Source of the DNA: Sphingobacterium sp. UBA5670
GTDB taxonomy: Bacteria; Bacteroidota; Bacteroidia; Sphingobacteriales; Sphingobacteriaceae
DNA length: 64,000 nucleotides
Assembly: GCF_002420705.1 (NCBI RefSeq)
Contig: NZ_DIIM01000021.1
Coordinates: forward strand, 584,305 to 648,304
Direction: 5' to 3'
This document shows, in pieces, positions 8,992 to 19,200 of the stretch (position 1 is the stretch's first letter; the number at the start of each line of letters is the position of its first letter). The notes under the pieces were generated by a model that was not told the DNA's origin, searched no databases, and saw nothing but the letters and a program-made list of their open reading frames with translations. The position numbers and the translations under genes were made by a program.

Positions 8992-9954
8992 TTAAGCCAT
9001 CACTTTCCTTTTCAGTACCCGTAATACCGCTGCTACAATAGCGTCGGCGTTTAGGCCATATTTATCCATCAGTGCACTTGGCGGCCCCGATTCACCGAAG
9101 CTATCGTCTACAGCCACATATTCCTGTGGAGTGGGCATTTGCTTGACCAGCAGCTGTGCCACACTATCTCCGAGTCCGCCGATCCGGTTGTGTTCTTCAG
9201 CCGTAACGACACAGCCTGTTTTGGCAACAGAACGGAGTATCGCTTTCTCGTCCAGAGGTTTGATGGTGTGTATATTGATGATTTCGGCATCGATACCCAA
9301 TGTTTCCAATTCTTCCCCTGCACGTATGGCCTCCCAGACCAGATGTCCCGTCGCCAGAATAGTCACTGCAGTACCCGGATTGAGCAGCACAGCTTTTCCG
9401 ATCACAAATTCCTGATCTTCTGGCGTAAATACCGGAACTACAGGACGACCAAAGCGTAGGTAAATTGGTCCTTGGTGCCTTGCAGCTGCAATCGTAGCCG
9501 CTTTCGTCTGATTATAATCGCAGGGATTGATAACCGTCATCCCCGGAAGCATTTTCATTAATCCGATATCTTCCAATATCTGATGTGTTGCTCCGTCTTC
9601 GCCCAAAGTCAGACCTGCATGCGAAGCCGCGATCTTCACATTCTTATCCGAATAGGCGATAGACTGTCTAATCTGATCGTAGACCCGTCCCGTAGAAAAA
9701 TTGGCAAAGGTACCCGTAAAAGGTATTTTTCCACCGATCGTAAGGCCCGCCGCGATCCCCATCATATTTGCTTCGGCAATACCGATCTGAAAAAAGCGTT
9801 CTGGAAATGCCTTGATAAAATCATTCATTTTGAGGGAACCGATAAGGTCTGCACAGAGTGCAACTACATTTTCATTTTCCTTTCCTGCTTCCAGCAAACC
9901 TGCACCAAATCCAGAACGTGTGTCTTTGGACGCTGTATATGTATATTTTTTCAT
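8992..9954 (-). CDS. Transketolase, C-terminal subunit
   Basis: The protein carries the pyrimidine-binding and C-terminal domains of transketolase as a separate chain (320 aa). The catalytic Glu that activates thiamine diphosphate is Glu61 in QIGIAEANMMGIAAGL. Other family motifs are ASHAGLTLGEDGATHQ, PIYLRFGRP and, in the C-terminal domain, VVTAEEHNRIGGLGD. It works with the N-terminal subunit encoded 25 bases upstream to interconvert pentose, tetrose and heptose phosphates. Such split transketolases are common in Bacteroidota. There is no signal peptide, so the enzyme is cytoplasmic, unlike the rest of the operon downstream. Confidence 0.93.
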   Translation of the reverse strand: MKKYTYTASKDTRSGFGAGLLEAGKENENVVALCADLIGSLKMNDFIKAFPERFFQIGIAEANMMGIAAGLTIGGKIPFTGTFANFSTGRVYDQIRQSIAYSDKNVKIAASHAGLTLGEDGATHQILEDIGLMKMLPGMTVINPCDYNQTKAATIAAARHQGPIYLRFGRPVVPVFTPEDQEFVIGKAVLLNPGTAVTILATGHLVWEAIRAGEELETLGIDAEIINIHTIKPLDEKAILRSVAKTGCVVTAEEHNRIGGLGDSVAQLLVKQMPTPQEYVAVDDSFGESGPPSALMDKYGLNADAIVAAVLRVLKRKVMA

Positions 9955-9979
9955 GTTATCTCGTTCGAAATCTCCTTAT

Positions 9980-10846
9980 TTACGAGACGATGTAATCGCC
10001 TAATGTTTCTGCATTTTGGTTTAAAGCCGAGGACAGCTGTTCATCGCTAGGAGCTATGCCATGCCACTTATGCGACCCCATCATAAAATCAACTCCATTC
10101 CCCATTTCGGTATGTAGCAGGACCATCACCGGCACTCGGTTTGCTGCCAAGGCTTGCGCTTTTCGAAAACCTGAAATCACAGATCCAATATCATTTCCGC
10201 GCATGATTTCAATAACCTTCCAGCCGAATGCCATCCATTTGCGTGGTAAATCGCCCAGCGAGAGGACATCGTTGGTCGCCCCATCGATCTGGGCTCCATT
10301 ATAATCGACAATAGCAATCAGGTTGTCCATTTCATTGTGCGCAGCATACATGGCCGCTTCCCATACCTGACCTTCCTGCAATTCGCCATCCCCCATCAGC
10401 ACATACACCAAGTGATGATCCTGATTTAGTTTTTTGGCCTGCGCAGCACCAATAGCGACAGAAAGGCCTTGCCCCAAGGATCCCGAAGCAACGCGTATCC
10501 CCGGTAGCCCCTCATGCGTGGCTGGATGTCCCTGAAGCCGTGAATTGAGTTTCCTAAATGTGGCAAGTTCATCCACTGGAAAATAACTCGCCCGCGCCAA
10601 TACACTATAAAATACCGGTGATATATGCCCATTGGACAGAAAAAACAGATCTTCGCCCCCTCCATTCAGATCGAACTCCGCCTTTCGCTGCATCAATTCA
10701 AAATACAGGCAAACCAACAATTCGGTACAGCCTAAGGATCCGCCAGGATGTCCAGATTGGCAGCCATGCACCATACGGACGATATCTCTTCGGACCTGCT
10801 TCACAATAGCTTCTAAATTATGGATACTATGTTTTGTCATGACCAT
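9980..10846 (-). CDS. Transketolase, N-terminal (thiamine diphosphate-binding) subunit
   Basis: The reading frame is open to 10873 but that would overlap the transaldolase gene. The ATG at 10846 follows the transaldolase TGA after one base, and a second ATG two codons on (10840) is equally good. The chain has MVHGCQSGHPGGSLG near its start, ASGSLGQGLSVAIGAA, and the diphosphate/Mg motif MGDGELQEGQVWEAA with the downstream NLIAIVDYNGAQIDG. These mark the PP domain of transketolase without the C-terminal half, which is the next gene. The near-zero spacing with both neighbours argues for one translationally linked unit for pentose phosphate recycling. Confidence 0.93.
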   Translation of the reverse strand: MVMTKHSIHNLEAIVKQVRRDIVRMVHGCQSGHPGGSLGCTELLVCLYFELMQRKAEFDLNGGGEDLFFLSNGHISPVFYSVLARASYFPVDELATFRKLNSRLQGHPATHEGLPGIRVASGSLGQGLSVAIGAAQAKKLNQDHHLVYVLMGDGELQEGQVWEAAMYAAHNEMDNLIAIVDYNGAQIDGATNDVLSLGDLPRKWMAFGWKVIEIMRGNDIGSVISGFRKAQALAANRVPVMVLLHTEMGNGVDFMMGSHKWHGIAPSDEQLSSALNQNAETLGDYIVS

Positions 10847-10847
10847 C

Positions 10848-11516
10848 TCAATTGTTGTTTTGCGCAGCGACACGTTTGTGGTCGGCTAAAAACTGAGCCA
10901 GCCCACTATCCGTCAGCGGGTGTTTTAATAAAGAATAGATCGCCTGCAGCGGTCCTGTCATCACATCAGCACCGATCTTCGCACAGCCCAGGATATGGGC
11001 ACTATGACGTACCGAAGCCGCAAGAATCTGGGTTGGAAAAGCATAATTATCGTAGATCGTACGTATTTCACGTATCAATGCCAGGCCATCAACAGATATG
11101 TCATCCAGGCGACCGACAAATGGAGATACGTAAGCTGCTCCCGCCTTAGCTGCCAAGAGGGCCTGACCAGCGGAAAAGACCAGGGTACAGTTTGTCTTAA
11201 TTTGTTTTGTACTAAAATATTTGATTGCTTTAATCCCATCTTCGGTCATCGGGACCTTCACAACAATCTTGTTGTCCAGTGCCGCCAAGAGCAGTCCCTC
11301 CTCAATCATTGTTTGATAATCGGTCGAAATGACCTCTGCACTTACATCGCCATCAACTATGGCACATATTGCTCTATAATGTGCATGTACTTGAGCCGTG
11401 CCCGAGATCCCCTCTTTTGCCATCAGCGAAGGGTTGGTAGTTACCCCATCCAAGACACCTAGATTTTGAGCCATACGAATCTCAGAGAGACTTGCTGTAT
11501 CGATAAAAAATTTCAT
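10848..11516 (-). CDS. Transaldolase of the short (TalC/fructose-6-phosphate aldolase-like) type
   Basis: At 222 aa this is the compact transaldolase class. The start MKFFIDTAS with Asp6, the GVTTNPSL motif and the Schiff-base lysine Lys87 in NKIVVKVPMTEDG are all present, followed by TLVFSAGQALLAAKAGA and SPFVGRLDD. It transfers a dihydroxyacetone unit between sugar phosphates in the non-oxidative pentose phosphate pathway. Some members of this type act as fructose-6-phosphate aldolases, and sequence alone does not exclude that. Being first in the operon, 43 bases behind the promoter element at 11559-11639, it is the most directly induced gene of the xylanolytic operon. Confidence 0.92.
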   Translation of the reverse strand: MKFFIDTASLSEIRMAQNLGVLDGVTTNPSLMAKEGISGTAQVHAHYRAICAIVDGDVSAEVISTDYQTMIEEGLLLAALDNKIVVKVPMTEDGIKAIKYFSTKQIKTNCTLVFSAGQALLAAKAGAAYVSPFVGRLDDISVDGLALIREIRTIYDNYAFPTQILAASVRHSAHILGCAKIGADVMTGPLQAIYSLLKHPLTDSGLAQFLADHKRVAAQNNN

Positions 11517-11558
11517 TTTTTTGAGTTGATTAGTTTAGTATTCGCCAGACTTCCAGCG

Positions 11559-11639
11559 ATTGGTTATAAAGCAAAACTATAGCTTTCAACAAGATACGGT
11601 TGCAACAAATAAAAAAAAGAAGGGTAAAAATGTTTAAAA
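11559..11639 (-). promoter_or_regulatory. Promoter and putative activator site of the pentose-phosphate/xylanolytic operon (copy A)
   Basis: Read on the minus strand, the element has TTTAAACATT at 11638-11629. A TTG (-33 type) follows 23 bases later at 11605-11603, and after another 23 bases a perfect Bacteroidota -7 box, TAGTTTTG, at 11579-11572. The 81-base stretch matches 68/81 with 50689-50769 (copy B). The block from TTTTAAACATT through TTACCCTTC is identical in both, so it is more than core promoter and is a likely activator site. The HTCS encoded just downstream is the obvious candidate regulator, but that is an inference. Confidence 0.7.
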
Positions 11640-11652
11640 CAGATTACCCTTC
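11611..11652 (-). terminator. Rho-independent terminator of the HTCS gene, overlapping copy A
   Basis: On the minus strand a perfect 9-bp stem GAAGGGTAA/TTACCCTTC (11652-11644 and 11627-11619) encloses an inner TGTTT/AAACA stem, giving one long hairpin. Eight T residues follow at 11618-11611. It lies 52 bases after the HTCS stop codon. Half of the hairpin is the same sequence as the conserved putative activator block of the downstream promoter. Confidence 0.75.
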
Positions 11653-11703
11653 CGAAAAATAGATCCAAAATGATCTTTTTAAATAACAATTCAACAGACC
11701 GCC

Positions 11704-14700
11704 TTACACCGAAGTGCTTTTTTGCAGCTGAATATATTCACTCGGTGTCATCTGATATTTAGCTTTGAAAACTTTTGTAAAGTAATTCGGGTTAGCGAAC
11801 CCCGTTTCATAAGCGATTTCAGAAATAGACTTATCACTTTTTTCCAATAGGTTCGCTGCTTTCTCCAGTTTTACTGAACGAATAAAATCCACCGGCGACA
11901 TGCCTGTAAGTTCCAGCAGCTTGTTGTATAAGGAGGCTCTACTCATCGATGTATGCGCACTCAAAGCCTCCACCGATAATTGAGGATTATCAATATTATC
12001 GTGAACATAATTCAACACTTTTTGTAGAAATTTGTCCTTTTCGGAGTTGATCGTCAATTCCGGAGGTAAAATAGAAACCTGTTTGCTATAGACTTCCTTA
12101 AACGCTTGATTCAGCTGGAGCAAGCTATTTATCTTCGCAATCAGCACATCCATATCAAAGGGCTTGGTCAGGTAGCCTACGGCACCGGACTCTAGACCAC
12201 AGACAAGGCCATTATCGACCTGTGAAGCCGTCAGCAACACCACAGGAATGTGTTTCGTCCGTTTATCCTGTGCAAGTTTCTGCGAAAATTCCATCCCGTT
12301 TAGGTATGGCATCTGTACATCGCTCACCACAATGTCGGGATGATGGAAAAGCGCCTTTTGCCAGCCATCTTTTCCATTGGTCGCCTCAATAATCTGGTAA
12401 TGCTCTTTTAAGGACTCTTTGAGATAATACCTAAAGTCTTCATCATCTTCGATAATCAGCACCAAGGGGCTCTGTCTAGCTTCCACAGGTTGCACCAGCG
12501 TGATAGCTTCCTGTTCAGGTATCCCGTCGTATACCGGCTCAGCTTGGTCTAACCACAAATCAAATTTAAAACTACTGCCTTTCGCAGGCTGACTGCTCAC
12601 CGAGATTTCGCCATCATACATCTGAACAAAAGATTGTGCGATCGAGAGTCCAATACCTGAACCTTGGCTAGCCATCTTACCATCATTATCATACTGAAAG
12701 AAACTCTCAAATATCGATTGCTGTAACTGCTCAGGAATCCCGATACCGGTATCTCGTACTTCGAGGTAAACATGCAGCTTTTTGTCAACCACGCTCACAG
12801 ATGATATACTTACGGCGATATCCCCATCCTTTTTCGTAAACTTAAAGGCGTTATAGATTAAATTAAATAAAACGCGCTCCACCTTATTGCGGTCAAAACG
12901 GCAATGTAATTTTTCTTGACAGGGGAAAAAAGAATAGTCTATACCTTTTTGCAAGGCCATGTCCTGAAACGAGCGGTATACCTCCTGCACAAAAGAGACC
13001 AATTCACCATCTTCATCCTGCAGCTTGAGTTCATGATACTCCATCTTTCGAAAATCAAGCAACTGATTGACCAGATTTAAAAGCCGGCGTGCATTACGAC
13101 TGATCAAATTAAGCTGATCAGCAAGTTTGCTATCTTTATTTTTCCCAATCAGCGCATCAATAGGTCCCATAATCAGCGAGATTGGCGTGCGGAATTCATG
13201 ACTTAAATTGGTTAAAAACCTGATTTTCATTGCATCCAACTGATGTTTGGTCTCAGCATCTCTTTTTTGTTGCTCAATGAGCTGTTTCGCCTGGGTACGC
13301 TCCTGCTCAATCGCAAATTTTTGCTTTAGCTTTTCAATCCCACGATGTCTCATCCATAGAAGTACCCCCACGGCTGCGAACACATAAAATAGATAAGCAT
13401 AAATCGTGCGCCAAAACGGTGGAGCAACATGTATAGCAATCGATTTGATTTCCTTGTTCCAAATTCCGTCGTTGTTACTCGCACGTACCTCAAAGACATA
13501 ATCTCCCGGATCCAGATTAGTGTAATAGACACTATTTTCTTTTCCGTTGCGAATCCAGTTCTTATCAAAGCCGACAAGACGGTACTCATATTGGTTATCC
13601 TCCGGCACAGTGAGGTTTAGTGCAGCAAAAGAAATTGAAAAATTCTGTTTATATTTTAGTTCGATACGATCAGCGGTCAACAACGACTGCTGTATTGGAC
13701 CTTTCTCCGCCGATTGAATGATTACATTATCAATTTTTAGATCAGTTAGTGCAACCTTAGCAGGATTACTGTTTGTTTTTAAATGAGCTGGATAAAAATG
13801 ATTAAAACCCTTCTGACCACCAAAGTAGATTTCTCCATCGCTCGTTTTTAGCGAGGCACCGAGCATAAAAGCGCCCTCTTGCAACCCTACAGCATTCGAA
13901 TAATTTTTAAACTTATTTTGTGCCGGAGAATAACAGCTCAGGCCTTTGTTCGTTGAAAACCAAATCCGTCCCTTATCGTCTTCGACAATACTCTGGATAG
14001 CGCCATTAGCCAGTCCGTCCTTCTCAGAAAGTGTCTCAAAAACTAATTTCCCTTTTCGCAGCAACCCTATCCCATTGCCATTGGTTCCAACCCATAAATT
14101 CCCTTTTTTATCAGTATATATTGCTAATATATAATTGCTGGGTAGCTTGTTGTTTGCCTTATCAAAAATTTTGGAGCGCTTTGTCAAAGGATCATACATC
14201 ACCAATCCCGAGCCATAAGTACCGATCCACATGTGCTGTTCCCGATCTTCCGCCAGCGCCCGTATAAAATTCCCTGGCACCTGGATTCCATCGCCTAAAT
14301 GATCATCCCGCTTATATTTCTTGACAATTCCACTCCCTTTTTGAATGATGTTAACACCACCTCCATTGGTCCCAACCCATGTATTCCCCTTAAAGTCGAC
14401 TTTTAAACAGAAAATATCGTTATTATTCAGATTATCTTCTTTATTGCCAACAATGTACCTTTTTAGATTTCCGTTAACGAGGTCATAACAAACGACGCCT
14501 TGCTGATAGGTCCCGATCCAAAGCTGATCGAGCTTTCTCTCCAAAGTGAGCACCGTTAGATCTCTGGGTAGATTGGCAGAAAGGCTGACGGATGATAATC
14601 GATCAGTCTCCCTGTCGTATTTCCAGACACCGCCACCGTCGACGCCTAAAAAAATCTTATTTTGATAGGCCGCAAACGAGGTTACTATGGCCGGATCGCC

Positions 14701-15780
14701 GGTCATTCCTTCCAGAAAATCCAGACTTTTTAATCTAAATTGACTTAAATTGGTGTCGAATTTATTCAACCCTCCCTGAAAAGTACCTATCCAGTAAATT
14801 CCGCTATTATCTACAAAAATAGACCGTATCGATTTGTGAGAAAGACTATGCACATTACTTGGATCAGGCTTAAAGGTGCGAACTGTAAAATTATTGGTAT
14901 TAAGCACATCCAAACCATTGTCCGTTCCGATCCATAGATCCTGCTTTTGATTGTGGCACAAGGTATAAATCCGGGGACTGCTTAATGCCCCATTCCCCTG
15001 CTTCGCAATAAACTTATTGAACTCCGAATCGCCAGGATTGAGGTATTTAAGTCCCAGCATAGACCCGATCCAGATCCGACCCTTATCATCTTCAACAATG
15101 GAGCTGACTTCAATCCCGTTCCCATATCCTTCCTGTTCCGATAGGACTTCAAAACGTTTTATTGTTTTGAAGTCTGCCGAGAGACGGAATATTCCATTCT
15201 CTGAGGATACCCACATATTGTTTTGCCGATCGCGAAATACACAGCTCGTCACTTTGCCGGCAAAAGTTTCGACAATACGCCGATAGGTTGGATCCATTTT
15301 CTTTTGTAGATTATTGACATCCAGTATATATAAAGCACCATAGGAAGCGACCCAAATATTTCCATTGGCATCCGTATCGACAGCATTAATTGCGGTACTG
15401 AGCCATTTCCCATCAGGTGTAAGATTATACGAACGGATGCGGTCTGCTTCACGATCATAATAACTCAATCCCCCGCCGTTGGTACCAATCCAGATTCTTC
15501 CCTTCTTGTCTTCACACAGAGCCGAAATATGATTGGCCATTAAACTATTCTCTTGGTTGGCATCATATCGATAGACATTATACCGACGCCCATCGAAGCG
15601 GTTCAGTCCATCTTCTGTGCCCAACCAAAGAAAACCATAGCTATCTCGATAGATACAATAGATCGTATTGGAGGAAAGTCCATCTTTTGAAGAATAACGC
15701 TGAAATGTTACAGGATGGTTTTGCCCGTACGAAAAAAACGTCAGCAACATCCAGCTTAATGCCAGTAAAATGCGTATCAT
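11704..15780 (-). CDS. Hybrid two-component system regulator (HTCS: periplasmic sensor, histidine kinase, receiver, AraC-type DNA-binding domain)
   Basis: The 1358-aa chain carries all parts of a Bacteroidota HTCS. A signal peptide (1-20) is followed by about 700 residues of Reg_prop repeats (IWIGTNGGGL, LWVGTNGNG), then a Y_Y_Y domain (FDKNWIRNGKENSV, LDPGDYVFEVRA). A membrane segment spans about 792-810. The HisKA domain has His861 in NLSHEFRTP, and the ATPase domain has NLIYNAFKF, DTGIGIP and GSGIGLS. The receiver has Asp1154 in VVSDVQMP, and the AraC HTH covers about 1252-1358 (FANPNYFTKVFKAKYQMTPSEY). HTCS proteins sense oligosaccharides in the periplasm and activate their PUL directly. 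It lies between the two arms of the xylan locus, so xylo- or arabinoxylo-oligosaccharide is the inferred ligand. Confidence 0.96.
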   Translation of the reverse strand: MIRILLALSWMLLTFFSYGQNHPVTFQRYSSKDGLSSNTIYCIYRDSYGFLWLGTEDGLNRFDGRRYNVYRYDANQENSLMANHISALCEDKKGRIWIGTNGGGLSYYDREADRIRSYNLTPDGKWLSTAINAVDTDANGNIWVASYGALYILDVNNLQKKMDPTYRRIVETFAGKVTSCVFRDRQNNMWVSSENGIFRLSADFKTIKRFEVLSEQEGYGNGIEVSSIVEDDKGRIWIGSMLGLKYLNPGDSEFNKFIAKQGNGALSSPRIYTLCHNQKQDLWIGTDNGLDVLNTNNFTVRTFKPDPSNVHSLSHKSIRSIFVDNSGIYWIGTFQGGLNKFDTNLSQFRLKSLDFLEGMTGDPAIVTSFAAYQNKIFLGVDGGGVWKYDRETDRLSSVSLSANLPRDLTVLTLERKLDQLWIGTYQQGVVCYDLVNGNLKRYIVGNKEDNLNNNDIFCLKVDFKGNTWVGTNGGGVNIIQKGSGIVKKYKRDDHLGDGIQVPGNFIRALAEDREQHMWIGTYGSGLVMYDPLTKRSKIFDKANNKLPSNYILAIYTDKKGNLWVGTNGNGIGLLRKGKLVFETLSEKDGLANGAIQSIVEDDKGRIWFSTNKGLSCYSPAQNKFKNYSNAVGLQEGAFMLGASLKTSDGEIYFGGQKGFNHFYPAHLKTNSNPAKVALTDLKIDNVIIQSAEKGPIQQSLLTADRIELKYKQNFSISFAALNLTVPEDNQYEYRLVGFDKNWIRNGKENSVYYTNLDPGDYVFEVRASNNDGIWNKEIKSIAIHVAPPFWRTIYAYLFYVFAAVGVLLWMRHRGIEKLKQKFAIEQERTQAKQLIEQQKRDAETKHQLDAMKIRFLTNLSHEFRTPISLIMGPIDALIGKNKDSKLADQLNLISRNARRLLNLVNQLLDFRKMEYHELKLQDEDGELVSFVQEVYRSFQDMALQKGIDYSFFPCQEKLHCRFDRNKVERVLFNLIYNAFKFTKKDGDIAVSISSVSVVDKKLHVYLEVRDTGIGIPEQLQQSIFESFFQYDNDGKMASQGSGIGLSIAQSFVQMYDGEISVSSQPAKGSSFKFDLWLDQAEPVYDGIPEQEAITLVQPVEARQSPLVLIIEDDEDFRYYLKESLKEHYQIIEATNGKDGWQKALFHHPDIVVSDVQMPYLNGMEFSQKLAQDKRTKHIPVVLLTASQVDNGLVCGLESGAVGYLTKPFDMDVLIAKINSLLQLNQAFKEVYSKQVSILPPELTINSEKDKFLQKVLNYVHDNIDNPQLSVEALSAHTSMSRASLYNKLLELTGMSPVDFIRSVKLEKAANLLEKSDKSISEIAYETGFANPNYFTKVFKAKYQMTPSEYIQLQKSTSV

Positions 15781-15899
15781 ATATTTAGGTAAATAAGCTC
15801 CACCACAAAAATTTGAAGTGAACTGTGAACTAAATTATCAAATTAATCCCTTCCAAACTAGCCTCGATCATAATTTATGCGCTATTGCCGGTCATTTTT

Positions 15900-15985
15900 G
15901 ACATTCTTATCCTTCATTTAAACATTCTTGCTATCCGTCAAAATTTACATTGGCTAGCTTTGGTCTACAATTATAAACTGCTTTG
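15900..15985 (+). promoter_or_regulatory. Putative HTCS site and promoter before the first SusC (copy C)
   Basis: In the 435-base gap between the divergent HTCS and SusC genes, TTTAAACATT (15917-15926) is followed after exactly 23 bases by TTG (15950-15952), the same spacing as in copies A and B. A direct repeat of ACATTCTT begins at 15901 and 15922, 21 bp apart, with ATCC after each copy. Such a spacing suits an AraC-type dimer. The -7 box is poorer: CTGCTTTG at 15978-15985, with 25 rather than 23 bases from TTG. The rest of the gap holds a small TTTCCC/GGGAAA hairpin (15991-16008) and a 12-bp palindrome at 16025-16036 in the presumed 5' leader. I see nothing else in it. Confidence 0.55.
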
Positions 15986-16215
15986 AAAGGTTTCCCTATC
16001 ATGGGAAAATTACACACCAACAATGCAACCGGTTGCGGCAACGTGAAGATCGGAAAAATTAACCAATTATTAAACAAAATATGACAGCACAAAACGGTCC
16101 GTAAATGGCGTTTATTTTTATCAAAAATGAGCCCAATACAGGTATTAGTCTACCTAACAAATTCAAGAAAATTTAACCAAGATTTTTTAAACCTATTTAT
16201 CAATCCACAAATGCT

Positions 16216-19200
16216 ATGATGATTACATTTACAATCACACTAGTAAGGCATTGGAAAAAGCTATGGGGTATAGCTAAGCCATTTACTTTACTGCTGTTCC
16301 TGATCTATATGGGACAGTCCACACTACATGCTCAGACCAAAAGACAGGTAAGAGGTGTTGTAGTCGATAGCAACCATAAAAAGATCGCTGGCGCGTCCAT
16401 TAAGATAAAGGGGACTTCATTGGCTACAGCTAGTGACGACAACGGCAATTTCACCCTTCAAGTACCTGCGGATAAAAACTTATTGACCATTTCCAAGCTG
16501 GGGTATGGTCAAATTGAAGTCGACATCAACAATAAGAATACCGTAGAGATACAGCTGATCGACAAATCGATTGAAATCGAAGAAACAATTGTTGTCGGTT
16601 ATGGCCGTCAGAAAAAAGAAACCGTCGTTGGAGCCATCGCCCAGACTTCAGGCAGAGTTTTAGAGCGTGCTGGAGGTGTTTCGAGTGTAGGGGCTGCGCT
16701 GACGGGCAACGTGCCGGGAGTAATAACCACAGCAAGTACCGGAATGCCCGGAGAGGAAGATCCCCGTATTGTAATCCGCGGACGCAGTACCTGGAATAAT
16801 ACCGATCCTTTAGTCATGGTTGATGGTGTAGAAAGACCGCTATCTGCCGTTGATATCAGTTCCATTGAAACCATCTCCGTACTCAAAGACGCATCAGCAA
16901 CCGCTGTTTACGGTGTAAGAGGAGCCAATGGCGTAATCTTAATCACCACCAAACGTGGTATGGAAGGGCAGATGCTGATACGTGGTACTGTCAACAATAT
17001 CATCAAAACAGTTTCGCAGCTTCCCGGTAAAATGGATTCATATGATGCCCTGATGTTGCGCAACAAGGTTATCGAAAATGAATTAGGCATCTCACCTGCC
17101 AGCTGGGCCAACTATCTTCCACAGGATATCATCAACAAATACCGTTTTCCTGCCGACCAGACAGAACGCGAACGCTATGTAAATACGGACTGGGCAAAAG
17201 AATTATTTAAGAGCCAAGCTTTTTCACAAAATAGCAGCGTCAATATTGCCGGTGGTACACCCTTTGTCAAGTATTTTGCCAATGCAGATTTTCTTTACGA
17301 AGGCGATATGTTCCGTCAATTCGAAAATGCACGCGGTTATAAAGCCGGTTACGGATTTAACCGTCTGAATGTACGTTCCAATCTGGATTTCCAGCTCACC
17401 CCCACAACTAAATTCTCCACCAACCTGGCAGGATCCCGTGGTGTCAAAAAAAGCCCATGGGGCGGTGGCAACGATTATTCGTATTGGATTGCGGCCTATA
17501 CCGTAGCACCTGACGTTATCTATCCACGTTACGCCGATGGAACATGGGGCTACTATGTGTTAAACACGCAAGCAGGAATAAACTCCGCCCGCGTGCTGGC
17601 GATCAGCGGTACTGAATATGTAACCACAAGCCGTATTACGACGGATTTTACACTCGAACAAGATCTCAAGTTTTTAGCGAAGGGCCTCAACGTTCGCGGA
17701 ACGATCTCACTGGATAATACCTTTGTCGAAGGTGGCCGGGGTATCAATGACGCCAACAATAGCACACAAAGTAAATGGATAGATCCCAATACGGGACTGC
17801 CAACCTACCAGATTGCATTCGACGGTACCAACAGGTTTGATTTTGTCGAAGGTATAAACTGGACAACCGGCGCCGGACAAGTCAGGGATTGGTCCACCTA
17901 CAGAAGATTGTTCTATCAATTGCAATTAAACTATACAACCACCCTTGGCAAAGACCATAACATTACCGCGATGGGACTTTTCAACCGCAATCAAACCGGT
18001 ACAGGAAGTATGATCCCCTCCTATCGTGAGGACTGGGTATTCCGGACAACCTATAATTACAAAAACAAGTATATGCTCGAGTATAATGGCGCCTATACGG
18101 GATCAGAAAAATTCGGTCCTGATAACAGATTTGCCTTTTTCAACTCAGGAGGTCTCGGCTGGTTAGTCAGCGAAGAAGAGTTTATGAAGCCGGTTTCATT
18201 TTTGAATATGCTCAAGCTCCGTGCTTCTTACGGTGACATCGGTGACGATAGTGGTGGGCGGCAATTTCTATATCTAACCCAATGGGCTTATGGCGGCACC
18301 GCCGGCATGGGTGTTGAGGGGCGCTACTCTTATTCCGACGGCAATACCAGCCCCTATGTCTGGTACAAGGAAAGTGCGCTCGGTAATCCAAATATCCGTT
18401 GGGAAAAAGTCAACAAATTCAATGTCGGACTCGATTTTGGTCTATTCAATAGCCAGATAAGCGGTAAGGTCGACTTTTTTAGGGACCGGCGGACAGATGT
18501 TCTCATCAGCGGCGCCAATAGGGCCATCCCTTCCTATTTTGGGATGGAGGCACCAACAGCCAACCTCGGCAAAGTTCAAAACAAAGGATTTGAGGTTGAG
18601 CTAAAATTCAACAGAAAGCTCAATGTCGACTCGAGAATATGGGCGGATATCAACTTTACCCACGCCAAGGATAAAGTCATCAATGCCGATGCGCCCGAAT
18701 TGCTACCTGAATACCAGAAACCAGACAATAAACAGGTCAATCAGACTTACTCGTACGTCAGTGCAGGCTACTATAATACCTGGGACGAACTTTATTCGAG
18801 TACTGCGCACGAAAGTAATGATCTAGCCAAACTACCCGGCAATTATCATATACTCGATTATAATGGGGATGGTATTATCGATGCTAAGGATAACATCCCT
18901 TACGCCTTCCCTTCGGTTCCACAAAACACATACAATTGTACGATTGGGTTCGACTGGAAGAATTTCAGTGTCATGACACAATGGTATGCCGTCAATAATG
19001 TCACCCGTCAGGTTGTTTTCAACAGCTTTTCTGGCCAGCTAAACCTGGCTTACGACGAAGGTTCCTATTGGTCAAAAGACAATGTCAATGCCGATGTACC
19101 ACTGCCTCGCTGGCTATCGCAATCGAGCACCTATACACCCGGTAGTCGATATATGTTTGATGGTTCATACATCCGTCTGAAAACAGCCGAAATTGCTTAC

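Noticed and set aside
16001..16084. 27-codon frame in the leader of the first SusC
   Set aside because: Too short to support; no start context or conservation available, and its ATG lies in the loop and arm of a small hairpin.
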